Part shown: piece after piece, positions 18,001 through 27,035 of the stretch
Position numbering within the stretch: position 1 is the first letter of the stretch
Layout of the letters: each line of letters opens with the position of its first letter
Source of the DNA: Pseudomonadota bacterium
GTDB lineage: Bacteria; Pseudomonadota; Gammaproteobacteria; Burkholderiales; Casimicrobiaceae
Length of the DNA stretch: 64,000 nt
Assembly (NCBI GenBank): GCA_018241765.1
Contig: JAFEDD010000004.1
Location: forward strand, 98,298 to 162,297
Direction: 5' to 3'
The notes under the pieces: model-generated
Database searches by the model: none
What the model was told of the DNA's origin: nothing
Seen by the model: only the letters and a program-made list of their open reading frames with translations
Program-made: the position numbers and the translations under genes

Positions 18001-18978
18001 TCAGCCCGTCGCCGGCGTCGACGTCGAGGTCAACCGCTCGCCGACGCCAGGGCGCGTGCCGCCACTGAGCCACGCAACCACCGGCATGCGCTTGCCTCCG
18101 GGGCGTTGGATCTCGGTGAGCGCGAGCGCCGAGTCCGCACAGGCAACGACGAGCTTGTCGCCCTGCGCGAGGATGACCGTCCCCGGTGCGGCGCCGCACG
18201 ATGAGGGCAGCGGCATGACCTCGCTCGCCCACAGCTTGAGCTTTTCATCGCGCCAGATCGTCCACGCGCCGGGGGCCGGATTGAACGCGCGCACCTGGCG
18301 GTCGATGTCGATGGCGTGGCGTGACCAGTCGACCGCCGCCTCGCCCGGGGTGATCTTGTGCGCATAGGTGATGCCGGTGGCGAGTTGCGGCGAGGCTTCG
18401 CACGGCTCACCACGGTCGAGCGCTCGAAGCACGTGCACGATCGCCTCGGCACCGAGCACGGCGAGCCGCGACTGCAACGCCCCGGCCGTTTCCCGCGCGC
18501 CGATCGCGGTAAATGTTTCGAGCAGCACGGGGCCGGTATCGAGCCCTTCCTCCATGCGCATGATGGCCACGCCGGTCCGCGCGTCGCCGGCCAGAATCGC
18601 CCGCTGGATGGGCGCCGCGCCGCGCCAGCGCGGCAGCAGCGAGGCGTGGATGTTCATGCAACCAAAGCGCGGCACGGCGAGAATGGACGGCGGAAGGATC
18701 AAGCCGTAGGCCGCCACCACGAGCACATCAGGCGTCAGCGCGGCGAGCTCCGCCGCCGCTTCCGCGCCGCGCAACGTGGCCGGTTGCCGGACTTCGATGC
18801 CGTGCGACTGCGCGAGGGTCTTCACGGCAGACGCCGTGAGTTTCAGGCCGCGTCCGGCCGGGCGATCGGGCTGCGTGTAGACCGCCGGCAGATGCCAGCC
18901 CGACCGCGCACCGGCCGCCACGATCGCGCGCAGCGCGGTCGCGGCGAACTCGGGGGTCCCGGCGAAGACGATACGCAT
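18001..18978 (-). CDS. fmt: Methionyl-tRNA formyltransferase
   Basis: 325 residues. Transfers a formyl group from 10-formyl-tetrahydrofolate to initiator Met-tRNA. The catalytic triad region is N109-H111 (MNIHASLLPRWRG) and D147 (RMEEGLDTGP). The C-terminal OB-fold domain begins near residue 205. It lies 13 bp downstream of def on the same strand, the conserved def-fmt operon, so the two enzymes that add and remove the N-formyl group are co-expressed. rsmB, often next, is not present. Confidence 0.97.
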   Translation of the reverse strand: MRIVFAGTPEFAATALRAIVAAGARSGWHLPAVYTQPDRPAGRGLKLTASAVKTLAQSHGIEVRQPATLRGAEAAAELAALTPDVLVVAAYGLILPPSILAVPRFGCMNIHASLLPRWRGAAPIQRAILAGDARTGVAIMRMEEGLDTGPVLLETFTAIGARETAGALQSRLAVLGAEAIVHVLRALDRGEPCEASPQLATGITYAHKITPGEAAVDWSRHAIDIDRQVRAFNPAPGAWTIWRDEKLKLWASEVMPLPSSCGAAPGTVILAQGDKLVVACADSALALTEIQRPGGKRMPVVAWLSGGTRPGVGERLTSTSTPATG

Positions 18979-18991
18979 GTCGCCGTGACGC

Positions 18992-19501
18992 TCAGGCGCG
19001 CTGCGCCTCGCGGTGGCGCTTGTTCATGCGGTTGCGCACCCGCATCTGCTTCAGTTGCGACAGGTGGTCGACGAACACGATGCCCATCAGGTGATCCATT
19101 TCGTGCTGGATGCACACGGCGAGCAACTCCGTCGCTTCGAGTTCGAAGGGCTTGCCGGTGGCGTCCTGCGCCCGCACCCGGATGTGGGCGGCACGACGCA
19201 CGCGATCGAAGACCTGCGGCACCGACAGGCAGCCCTCTTCGCCGACGATCTCGCCGTCGGCCTCGATCAACTCGGGGTTGATGAACACCTTGAGGTCGCT
19301 CTTGTCCGGCGAAACGTCGATGACGATGATGCGCCGATGGTCGTCGACCTGCGTTGCCGCCAGACCGATGCCAGGGGCCGCGTACATCGTTTCAGCCATG
19401 TCCGCGACCCGACGCTGGATCTCGGGCGTGAACTCGGTCACGGGCCGCGCGATGCGTTTTAGCCTCGGATCGGGATATTCGAGAATGGGTAGGATCGCCA
19501 T
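18992..19501 (-). CDS. def: Peptide deformylase
   Basis: 169 residues. Removes the formyl group from nascent N-formylmethionine proteins. All three family motifs are intact: GIGLAATQV (44-52), EEGCLSVP with metal ligand C91, and QHEMDHLMG with ligands H133 and H137 and catalytic E134. First gene of def-fmt and divergent from the LysM gene across about 250 bp, the order usual in betaproteobacteria. Confidence 0.97.
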   Translation of the reverse strand: MAILPILEYPDPRLKRIARPVTEFTPEIQRRVADMAETMYAAPGIGLAATQVDDHRRIIVIDVSPDKSDLKVFINPELIEADGEIVGEEGCLSVPQVFDRVRRAAHIRVRAQDATGKPFELEATELLAVCIQHEMDHLMGIVFVDHLSQLKQMRVRNRMNKRHREAQRA

Positions 19502-19754
19502 TTACTTGCCAAATCAGATGGCTGGTTGCACAATCTTCATGTAGTTTCTCAAGGTTGGGGGCTTTTCTGGCATTTCCAGACGGCCTTGCCTCGTTCGTGG
19601 TCACCGATCCGGGGGCGTTGTGACGCCCGGCGTTGCGCCAAGTCGACGCGCACCGGCATCCAATGACACCGAGCGCCGCCAACATATGACAACGTCGTTG
19701 CAAATCTGCCACACTTCGCTTGTGCCCCACCTGAACCTTTCGCCAGGATACGGA

Positions 19755-20954
19755 ATGTTAACGAACCACTCGCCCTCTTCCTCCCGCGCGCCTTGGCGCC
19801 TTCGCTGGGCCGCCGTCATGGCCGCCGCTGGCGCGCTCTGCGCCGGGCTGGCGCTGGCGCAGGCACCGGCCGATCCGGTTCAGGTGCAACCCAACGCTCC
19901 GGCGAGCCACACGGTAGTCAAGGGCGACACGCTGTGGGGGATCGCCGGCAAATTCCTGAAGCAGCCGTGGCGCTGGCCCGAAGTATGGCGCCTGAACCGC
20001 GACCAGATCCGCAATCCTCACTGGATCTATCCGGGCCAGGTCATCTTGTTTGACCCGAACGCCCCCGGCGGCCCGCGGCTTTCGATTCAACAACCGGGTC
20101 AACCCGGCGCCAACGGCGTCGTGCGACTGTCGCCGCAAGTTCGCGCAGAAGCGCACGGCGAGCGAGCGATTCCGAGCCTGCGACCGGAAGACGTCGAACC
20201 CTTCCTTGTGCGCAATCGTGTCATCGGCGCGGAAACCTTTGCCGACGCTGCGCAGGTCGTGAAGTCGATCGCCGACCGCGTTGCGTTCTCGGCCCCGGAA
20301 GCGTTCTACGCGGTCGGCGTCAAACCGGCGATGGGCAAGGTGTTTCAGCTCTTCCGCAAGGGACGCGAACTGCGCGACCCGGCAATTCCGGCGCGACCGT
20401 GGTATCGCTGGCATCCGAGCGAGCCGGACCCGCAAATCATCGGCTACGAGGCGACCTACCTTGGCGACGCTCGCCTGGTCAACGAAGGCGAAGTCGCGCG
20501 GCTCGAGATGGTGTCGTCGAAACAAGAGGTGATGGTTGGCGACTATCTGATCCCGGCCCCCCCGGTCGAGACGATGGCATGGATACCGCACGCGCCGGAG
20601 CAGAAGGTCGAAGGCGTCATCATGACGCTGCCGAACGGCGTGTCGGAAGCCTCCAAGACCAGTGTCGTCACCATCAACCTCGGCAAGCGCGACGGCCTCG
20701 AAGTGGGTCACGTGCTGGCTGTCTACAAGACGCCTGTGGAATTTGCCAACCCGCGCTACAAGGAGTCGCCCCTCAACTGGGTGCCCGGCTGGCCGAAGAC
20801 GCCGGGGGCAGAGCCGAAAACGCTGACCATCCCCGAGGAGCGCGTCGGTCTGGTCTTTCTGTTCAACGTATTCGACGGCGTCTCCTACGGCTTGCTGATG
20901 GATACCGGCGTCGAAGGTATCCGCGAGGGCTACCGCGTTCGCAATCCCAATTGA
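19755..20954 (+). CDS. LysM domain protein, exported
   Basis: 399 residues from ATG 19755, with AGGA 7 bp upstream. A signal peptide (RWAAVMAAAGALCAGLALAQ) precedes a LysM domain (about 53-100: SHTVVKGDTLWGIAGKFLKQ ... NPHWIYPGQVILF) that binds peptidoglycan. The remaining 300 residues form a conserved beta-rich region (KVFQLFRKGRELRDP, EATYLGDARLVNEGEVARLE, VVTINLGKRDGLEVGHVLAVY). The def / LysM / dprA order is conserved in betaproteobacteria. Probably a periplasmic wall-binding factor of unknown role. Confidence 0.9.
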   Translation: MLTNHSPSSSRAPWRLRWAAVMAAAGALCAGLALAQAPADPVQVQPNAPASHTVVKGDTLWGIAGKFLKQPWRWPEVWRLNRDQIRNPHWIYPGQVILFDPNAPGGPRLSIQQPGQPGANGVVRLSPQVRAEAHGERAIPSLRPEDVEPFLVRNRVIGAETFADAAQVVKSIADRVAFSAPEAFYAVGVKPAMGKVFQLFRKGRELRDPAIPARPWYRWHPSEPDPQIIGYEATYLGDARLVNEGEVARLEMVSSKQEVMVGDYLIPAPPVETMAWIPHAPEQKVEGVIMTLPNGVSEASKTSVVTINLGKRDGLEVGHVLAVYKTPVEFANPRYKESPLNWVPGWPKTPGAEPKTLTIPEERVGLVFLFNVFDGVSYGLLMDTGVEGIREGYRVRNPN

Positions 20955-20972
20955 TCGTCAACGTGCATCGGG

Positions 20973-21003
20973 GACGAAGGCACCGCAGGGTGCCTTCGTC
21001 GTT
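20973..21003 (+). terminator. Probable hairpin terminator between LysM gene and dprA
   Basis: A perfect 12-bp stem (GACGAAGGCACC 20973-20984 with GGTGCCTTCGTC 20989-21000), a GCAG loop and only three T after it. The short U-tract suggests an attenuator or weak terminator. Confidence 0.5.
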
Positions 21004-21033
21004 TGACGCAACCGCAATCCGCAGGCTCCCGCC

Positions 21034-22149
21034 ATGCCCACACACGCCGATGACGCCCTGTTCCTGCGCCTCGCCCTGACGCGCGGCATCGGTCCGGCGA
21101 CGGCACATCGCCTGCTCAAGGGCTTTGGCGATATCGGCGCGATATTTCAGGCCGATCGCGCGCGACTCGTGGCGACGGTGGGCGAAGCCGCAGCGCAGGC
21201 GTTGCGCGACCCGCCCGAGCCCGAGACCGAGCGCGCGATCGCCACGACCTTGGTCTGGCTCGAAAACGATGACCATCACCTGCTGACCTGGGCACACCCC
21301 AAGTTTCCGGCGGCGCTGCTCGAAACCGGTGACGCGCCATTGCTGCTGTTCGCGCACGGTCGGCTGGAACTGCTGGCGCGACCCGCGCTTGCGGTGGTCG
21401 GCTCCCGCAATTGCTCGGGTGGTGGCGCCGACACGGCCGAGGCGTTTGCCGATGCCTTCTCTGCGGGCGGACTCTGCGTCGTCTCTGGCCTCGCCCAGGG
21501 CATCGATAGCGCGGCACACCGTGGCGCGTTGCTGGCAGCACAACGTATCGGCCCGCTCGCCGGGTCGACCATTGCGGTCATCGGCACGGGCATCGACCGC
21601 GTATATCCGGCGCGCAATCGCGACCTCGCGCATCGCGTGGCGGAGCACGGGTTGTTGCTTTCGGAATATCCGCTCGGCACGGCGCCGCGCCCCGAGAATT
21701 TCCCGCGCCGCAATCGCATCATCAGCGGACTTTCGCGCGGGGTGCTGGTCGTCGAAGCCTCACTCGCATCGGGTTCGTTGATCACTGCGCGACTGGCCGG
21801 AGACCAGGGGCGTGACGTGTTCGCGATCCCCGGCTCGATTCATTCCACCTTTCACAAGGGATGCCACCGCCTGATCAAGCAAGGCGCCAAGCTGGTCGAG
21901 GCGGCAGCGGACGTATTCGATGAACTTGGCCTGGCTCCAGGTGCCGCTGCCGCGACGGTGAAACGCGACGACGCCACGGAGTCCAGTCGGGACGGACTGC
22001 TTGCGCACATCGAACACGCACCGATCGCCGTCGACGAAATCGTCGAACGCGCGGGCAACACCATCGATCAGGTGCTCGCCGAGCTCACACTGCTCGAACT
22101 CGAGGGCCGTGTCGAGCGTCTGGCCGATGGCCGTTGGCAGCGCCGCTGA
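21034..22149 (+). CDS. dprA: DNA processing protein DprA
   Basis: 371 residues. Loads RecA on incoming single-stranded DNA during natural transformation. The N-terminal SAM-like domain covers about 1-70, the Rossmann-fold core contains VVGSRNCSGGGADTAEAF, VVSGLAQGIDSAAHRGAL, VIGTGIDRVYPARN and RRNRIISGLSRGVLVVEA, and a C-terminal winged-helix domain covers about 310-371. All are intact. It precedes topB by 57 bp in the same direction. Confidence 0.96.
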   Translation: MPTHADDALFLRLALTRGIGPATAHRLLKGFGDIGAIFQADRARLVATVGEAAAQALRDPPEPETERAIATTLVWLENDDHHLLTWAHPKFPAALLETGDAPLLLFAHGRLELLARPALAVVGSRNCSGGGADTAEAFADAFSAGGLCVVSGLAQGIDSAAHRGALLAAQRIGPLAGSTIAVIGTGIDRVYPARNRDLAHRVAEHGLLLSEYPLGTAPRPENFPRRNRIISGLSRGVLVVEASLASGSLITARLAGDQGRDVFAIPGSIHSTFHKGCHRLIKQGAKLVEAAADVFDELGLAPGAAAATVKRDDATESSRDGLLAHIEHAPIAVDEIVERAGNTIDQVLAELTLLELEGRVERLADGRWQRR

Positions 22150-22206
22150 GCCGCCCGCGGCGGCGCGTCGGGCAACCGCTCCACTTATTGTGGTTACACT
22201 GAAAAA

Positions 22207-24750
22207 ATGAGCAAGACACTGATCATCGCCGAAAAACCGTCGGTCGCGGGCGACATCGCACGGGCGCTTGGCGTCAAGAAGGATGGCGACCATTTCGAGA
22301 GCGATCGCTACGTCATCAGCTCCGCCGTCGGCCATCTGGTCGAGATCGGCGAGCCGGAGCAGGAAGAGGTCAAGCGCGGCAAATGGACCTTCGCGAAACT
22401 GCCGGTCATTCCGTCGCACTTCGAACTGAAGCCGATCGAGAAGAGCGCGGACCGTCTGCGACAGTTGACCCGCCTGATCAAGCGCAAGGATGTGACCGAG
22501 CTCATCAACGCGTGTGACGCCGGGCGCGAGGGCGAGCTGATCTTTCGACTGATTCAGCAGCATGCGAAGGCACGCCAGCCCGTCAAACGGTTGTGGTTGC
22601 AATCGATGACGCCGACGGCGATTCGGGATGGTTTTTCCCATCTGCGCAGCGACGAAAGCCTGCAGGGACTCGCCGACGCGGCGCGCAGCCGCTCCGAGGC
22701 GGATTGGTTGGTCGGCATCAACGGCACGCGGGCGATGACGGCGTTCAATTCGAAGAGCGGCGGCTTTCATCTGACGACCGTCGGGCGCGTGCAGACGCCG
22801 ACGCTCGCGCTGCTGGTCGAACGCGAAGAGCGAATCCGCAAATTCGTGCCGCGAACCTATTTCGAAGTGCACGCGACATTCGACGCACGCGCCGGACAGT
22901 ACGCGGGGCGTTGGTTCGACGAGAAGTTTCGCAAGAGTGACGATGAGCATGCGCGCGCCGAACGGCTCTTCGACCGGCTCGAAGGTGGTCCCTCGGGCTC
23001 TGCCCGCGCCAAGGCCATCGTCCTCAAGTGCCTCGGCAAGCCGGGGATCGTCGAGGAGGAGAGCAAACCCACCACGCAGGCGCCCCCGCTGCTCTACGAC
23101 TTGACCAGCCTGCAACGTGAAGCGAACAGCCGTTTCGGGTTTTCCGCGAAAACCACGCTTTCGCTCGCGCAGGCGCTCTACGAAAAACACAAGGTGTTGA
23201 CCTATCCGCGAACGGACTCCCGCGCGCTGCCCGAGGACTACGTAAAGACCGTCGCGCAGACACTCGAGCAACTCGAGGAGACCAATCGCTACGGCTCGTT
23301 CGCGCGCGAAATCCGCAGCAAGAAGTACGTTCGTGCCGGCAACAAGCGGGTATTCGACAACAGCAAGGTGTCGGATCACTTCGCCATCATCCCGACGCTA
23401 CAGCCCGCGAAGAGCCTGAACGAACTCGAGGAGAAGCTCTACGATCTGGTGACGAAGCGCTTTCTGGCGGTGTTCTATCCGGCTGCGGAATTCCAGCAAA
23501 CCACCCGCATCACACGTGTCGAAGGCGAGGCGTTCAAGAGCGAGGGCAAGGTGCTCACGCAGGCGGGATGGCTCGCCGTGTACGGCAAGGAAGTCGATGA
23601 CGGCGAGACCGGCAACCTGACCCCGGTGGCCGATGGCGAGGCGCCGAAGGCGAGCGAGGTCAGCGCCAAGGAACTCCAGACCAAACCGCCAGCGCGCTAC
23701 ACCGAAGCGACCCTGTTGTCGGCGATGGAAGGCGCGGGCAAACTGGTCGATGACGAAGAGTTGCGCGCCGCGATGCAGGAGAAGGGGCTCGGTACCCCCG
23801 CGACGCGCGCCGCGATCATCGAGGGGTTGATCATCCAGAAGTACCTCGTTCGGGACGACAAGGCGCTGCGGCCGACGCCACAAGCGTTTTCCCTGATCAC
23901 GCTGCTCAAGGGGCTCGACATTCCGGAGCTCACGCAGGCCGCGTTGACGGCCAACTGGGAGACGCAGCTCGCCCGCATGGAGAAGGGCGAAATCAGCCGC
24001 GAAAAATTCATGGCCGAAATCGCCGAGATGGCGAAGCACATCGTTCGCCAAGCCAAGGGCCACGAAAGCGACACCGTTCCGGGTGAGTTTGCCGACCTCA
24101 CGACGCCGTGCCCGAAATGCGGAGGCGCCATGAAGGAGAACTACAAGAAATTCGCCTGCACGAAGTGCGATTTCGGTTTCTGGAAAATCCTCGCGGGACG
24201 CCAACTTTCGGTCGAAGAAGCCGAAACGCTGATCCGCGATCGCAAGGTGGAAGGGCTCGAGGGATTCCGCTCGAAACTCGGTCGCGCGTTCAACGCCAAT
24301 CTGCGCATGAACGATGCGTTCGAGATCGAGTTCTACTGGGATGAAAGCGAGGGCAAGCTTGGCGATGGTGCCGACGCCGTCGATTTCAGCACCATGGAGC
24401 CCGTGGGCCAGTGCCCCAAGTGTGGCGCTGGCGTATTCGAGCTCGAGAGCGCCTACGTCTGCGAGGTGGCCGCCCGCAAGGAAAAACCGCGCAAGTGTGA
24501 TTTTCGTTCCGGGCGGGTAATCCTGTCGCAACCGATCGCGCGGGAACAGATGGCGAAGTTGCTGCGCGATGGCAAGACGGACTTGCTGACGCAGTTCGTA
24601 TCGACGCGTACCAAACGGCCATTTCAGGCGTTCCTCGCCATCGAACGCAAAAAGGACGAGGTCAAGGTGGGCTTCGAGTTTCCGCCGCGAGAACCGAAAG
24701 CCGCCAAAGCGCCAGGCACCAAACGCGGCAAAGCCGCCAGCAGCGAGTAG
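22207..24750 (+). CDS. topB: DNA topoisomerase III (type IA)
   Basis: 847 residues. TOPRIM domain at the start (LIIAEKPSVAGDIARALG; DAGREGELIFRLI), type IA core with active-site Y333 in TYPRTDSRALPEDY, and two C-terminal zinc-ribbon modules (CPKCGG ... CTKCDF near 637-660; CPKCGAGVFELES near 737-770) followed by a basic Lys-rich tail. It decatenates DNA and resolves recombination intermediates. The two zinc ribbons and long tail are typical of the betaproteobacterial form found beside dprA. The smg/DUF494 gene that commonly sits between dprA and topB is absent. Confidence 0.95.
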   Translation: MSKTLIIAEKPSVAGDIARALGVKKDGDHFESDRYVISSAVGHLVEIGEPEQEEVKRGKWTFAKLPVIPSHFELKPIEKSADRLRQLTRLIKRKDVTELINACDAGREGELIFRLIQQHAKARQPVKRLWLQSMTPTAIRDGFSHLRSDESLQGLADAARSRSEADWLVGINGTRAMTAFNSKSGGFHLTTVGRVQTPTLALLVEREERIRKFVPRTYFEVHATFDARAGQYAGRWFDEKFRKSDDEHARAERLFDRLEGGPSGSARAKAIVLKCLGKPGIVEEESKPTTQAPPLLYDLTSLQREANSRFGFSAKTTLSLAQALYEKHKVLTYPRTDSRALPEDYVKTVAQTLEQLEETNRYGSFAREIRSKKYVRAGNKRVFDNSKVSDHFAIIPTLQPAKSLNELEEKLYDLVTKRFLAVFYPAAEFQQTTRITRVEGEAFKSEGKVLTQAGWLAVYGKEVDDGETGNLTPVADGEAPKASEVSAKELQTKPPARYTEATLLSAMEGAGKLVDDEELRAAMQEKGLGTPATRAAIIEGLIIQKYLVRDDKALRPTPQAFSLITLLKGLDIPELTQAALTANWETQLARMEKGEISREKFMAEIAEMAKHIVRQAKGHESDTVPGEFADLTTPCPKCGGAMKENYKKFACTKCDFGFWKILAGRQLSVEEAETLIRDRKVEGLEGFRSKLGRAFNANLRMNDAFEIEFYWDESEGKLGDGADAVDFSTMEPVGQCPKCGAGVFELESAYVCEVAARKEKPRKCDFRSGRVILSQPIAREQMAKLLRDGKTDLLTQFVSTRTKRPFQAFLAIERKKDEVKVGFEFPPREPKAAKAPGTKRGKAASSE

Positions 24751-24774
24751 CGCGCACCGAGCGGCGCAAGCTCC

Positions 24775-25107
24775 TCAGGGGCAGTAGATGTCCTTCAATG
24801 CGGCGATCACCCGTTCCACGGCGGGATTGTTGATGCGGTAATAGAGCGTCTGGGCTTCGCGACGATAGGCCACCAGGCCCTCCTCGCGCATTCGCGCGAG
24901 GTGCTGCGACAGCGCGGAGGCACTGATCCCGACCACTTCGTTCATCTCGCCAACGCTCATTTCGCCCTGCATCAGCAACTGACAGAGCACGCGCAGTCGG
25001 TTGGGATTGCCGATTGCGTGCAGCAACGCCGCCGCCTCTTCGATGTTGGTTTGAAGTAGATCAAGGCCCGCCCTCGTGGAGGTTCCGTTTTTGCGTGTCA
25101 CTGCCAT
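24775..25107 (-). CDS. ArsR-family repressor, BigR/SqrR/YgaV-like (sulfur-responsive)
   Basis: 110 residues with the ArsR winged helix (IGNPNRLRVLCQLL, MSVGEMNEVVGISASALSQHLARMREEGLV, YRREAQTLYYRI). There are only two cysteines, C42 in LCQLL and C109 near the C-terminus, the same spacing as the redox pair in BigR and SqrR, which form a tri- or tetrasulfide bridge with reactive sulfur species and leave DNA. The gene is divergent from a sulfide:quinone reductase. Predicted to repress that operon until sulfide or persulfide is present (inference from family and context). Confidence 0.85.
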   Translation of the reverse strand: MAVTRKNGTSTRAGLDLLQTNIEEAAALLHAIGNPNRLRVLCQLLMQGEMSVGEMNEVVGISASALSQHLARMREEGLVAYRREAQTLYYRINNPAVERVIAALKDIYCP

Positions 25108-25125
25108 TCTGTATTTCGTATTTTT

Positions 25126-25146
25126 CTAAATTTAGTATATTCTAAA
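25126..25146. promoter_or_regulatory. Candidate operator for the ArsR/BigR-like repressor
   Basis: An AT-rich island in otherwise GC-rich DNA between divergent start codons. It holds three half-sites: CTAAA (25126), TTTAG (25131) and CTAAA (25142). The first two make the palindrome CTAAATTTAG and the last two TTTAG-TATATT-CTAAA. It probably overlaps both promoters. Assigned by position and symmetry only. Confidence 0.55.
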
Positions 25147-25209
25147 CAAAGTCCGGAACCCGATCTTCGACCTTTTTCATCCGCCAGCACTGAAAGGACG
25201 GTGTGCCCC

Positions 25210-26556
25210 ATGTCGACATTCCCTACCTCCGTTTTGTCGCAGCGCACATCGGGCTCGCGACGGAGTTTTCTGCTCGCCGGTGCGGCCGGCATGCTCGCCA
25301 CGCGTAGCGTTGACGCCGCCTCGCCGACGAAGGTCAAGACACAGGCGCGCATCGTGATCGTGGGTGCCGGCGCGGCGGGACTCACGGCCGCCGCACGGCT
25401 TTCGGCCGCACTCGATGGCGCCCGCATCACCATCATCGACCCGCGCAGGGAACACTTCTATCAACCGGGGTTCACGCTGGTGGCGGCCGGCATCAAACCG
25501 ATGGACTACGTGGTCTCCCGCACAGCGGATTACATTCCGCCCGGCGTCGAACTGGTCACCGATCGTGTCGCCGAACTCGACGTCGACGGCAAACAGGTGC
25601 TCACCGCATCGGGCGCGCGGCATCCCTACGACTTCCTCATCGTCGCCACCGGCATGCAACTCGAGTACGGGCTCATCGAAGGCATGGATGCGAAGCTGAT
25701 CGGCGAGCACGGCATCGGCAGCATCTACGGCGGTCCGCAGGCTGCGCAAGCGACGTGGCGAGCGATGTCCGCCTTTGCCGATCGCGGCGGTCGCGGAGTA
25801 TTTCTGCGCCCTGCAACGGAGATGAAGTGCGCCGGCGCGCCGCTGAAATACACCTTCATCAGCGAGGATTACCTCACGCGGCGCGGCACCCGCAGCAAGT
25901 CCGAAGTCATCTACAACAGCAACAACAAGGCCTTGTTCAGTGTGCCGATCGTTCACGAAAAGGTGCGCATGCTGTTTCAGGCCAGAGGCATCGCGGTCAA
26001 CTACGAACGCGTGCTGAAGGCGATCGACCCCGGTCGCCGAATCGCGACGTTCAGTACCGCCAGCGGCGTCGAGGAGCAAGGCTACGATTTCATTCATGTG
26101 ATCCCGCCCATGCGCGCGCCCGAGGTGGTGCGCAAGAGTCCGCTGCCGTGGCCGGCCGACAAGAACAAGGCGTGGTCGGACGAGGGTTGGATGGAGGTCG
26201 ACCGCGCGACACTGCGCCACGTGCGCTACGCGAACGTGTTCGGCGTCGGCGACATCGCCGGCGTTCCGAAGGGCAAGACGGCGGCAAGCGTGAAGTGGCA
26301 GGTTCCGGTCGCGGTCGACCACATCGTCGCGGAACTGGCGGGCGGCAAATCGAACGCACTCTACAACGGCTATACGTCGTGCCCGCTGATCACGCGCCTT
26401 GGTCAGGCGATGCTGATCGAGTTCGATTATCAAAACAACCTGACGCCGTCCTTCCCCGGTGTCATCGCGCCGCTGGAAGAGCTTTGGGTCAGCTGGGTCA
26501 TGAAGACGATGGCGCTGAAGCCAACCTACATCAGCATGCTGCGCGGCCGGGCTTGA
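25210..26556 (+). CDS. Sulfide:quinone oxidoreductase-like flavoprotein with TAT signal
   Basis: 448 residues. A twin-arginine signal (SRRSFLLAGAAGM, R17-R18) is followed by an FAD-binding Rossmann motif VGAGAAG at 51-57 and the SQR pattern YQPGFTLVAAG. The two redox cysteines expected for SQR are C207 (EMKCAGAPLKYTF) and C391 (YTSCPLITRLGQ). VFGVGDIAGVPKGKTAASV is the second FAD motif. It oxidises sulfide and passes electrons to quinone or another acceptor; the TAT signal places it at the periplasmic face. ATG 25210 is preferred to GTG 25201, which is too close to AGGA. It heads an operon with the next two genes. Confidence 0.9.
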   Translation: MSTFPTSVLSQRTSGSRRSFLLAGAAGMLATRSVDAASPTKVKTQARIVIVGAGAAGLTAAARLSAALDGARITIIDPRREHFYQPGFTLVAAGIKPMDYVVSRTADYIPPGVELVTDRVAELDVDGKQVLTASGARHPYDFLIVATGMQLEYGLIEGMDAKLIGEHGIGSIYGGPQAAQATWRAMSAFADRGGRGVFLRPATEMKCAGAPLKYTFISEDYLTRRGTRSKSEVIYNSNNKALFSVPIVHEKVRMLFQARGIAVNYERVLKAIDPGRRIATFSTASGVEEQGYDFIHVIPPMRAPEVVRKSPLPWPADKNKAWSDEGWMEVDRATLRHVRYANVFGVGDIAGVPKGKTAASVKWQVPVAVDHIVAELAGGKSNALYNGYTSCPLITRLGQAMLIEFDYQNNLTPSFPGVIAPLEELWVSWVMKTMALKPTYISMLRGRA

Positions 26557-26602
26557 CCCGTGAACGACCACCATCACCCATGACCTTGCCCAGGAGAACC
26601 CC

Positions 26603-26980
26603 ATGAAAGAACTTGATCCGTTCGTTCTGCTTGCCGTGTTCCAGGAGATGTTGGGGCCGTTGCTCTGGCCACTGGTCGCACTCGTCGTGCTCACGGCCGT
26701 TGCGTTCGTGACGCTCCTCGTGAGCGAACGCGGCGTTCGCTCACGACGCATGCTTCTCGCACAGGCGATCGGCCTGCTCGGCGGCGTATTCGCGCTTTGG
26801 GTGATGGCGACCGTCTCGTCTTCCGGATTCACCGATGCTGGCGGACCCGCCGACTGGGTGCTGATCGCGCTCGTCTGCGTGCTCGGCGCAGCCGGCACGG
26901 CCATTTTGGTCTACACGGTCGCCGGCTGGGTTGGTCACGGCCGTTGCCCGTTGTGCGCCGTGCTGCGACCCAAGTCCTGA
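26603..26980 (+). CDS. Small membrane protein, DUF5368-like
   Basis: 125 residues with three predicted transmembrane segments (about 17-40, 50-70, 83-105). The start MKELDPFVLLAVFQEMLGP resembles DUF5368 proteins, which occur beside sulfide:quinone reductases. The C-terminus carries a Cys pair (RCPLC) that could face the membrane surface and act in redox or metal binding. It lies 46 bp after the SQR gene and 55 bp before the DsrE gene, apparently in one operon. Role unknown; perhaps an anchor or transport partner of SQR (inference). Confidence 0.65.
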   Translation: MKELDPFVLLAVFQEMLGPLLWPLVALVVLTAVAFVTLLVSERGVRSRRMLLAQAIGLLGGVFALWVMATVSSSGFTDAGGPADWVLIALVCVLGAAGTAILVYTVAGWVGHGRCPLCAVLRPKS

Positions 26981-27035
26981 TTGCCGACCGTTCACCGCGG
27001 TCTCCTTTGTCCCGAATTTCCACGAGGATTCATTC

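Noticed and set aside
24775-25107. Arsenic-responsive ArsR reading of the regulator
   Set aside because: The ELCVCDL-type arsenic-binding Cys motif is absent, while the BigR-type cysteine pair and the SQR neighbour fit sulfur sensing.
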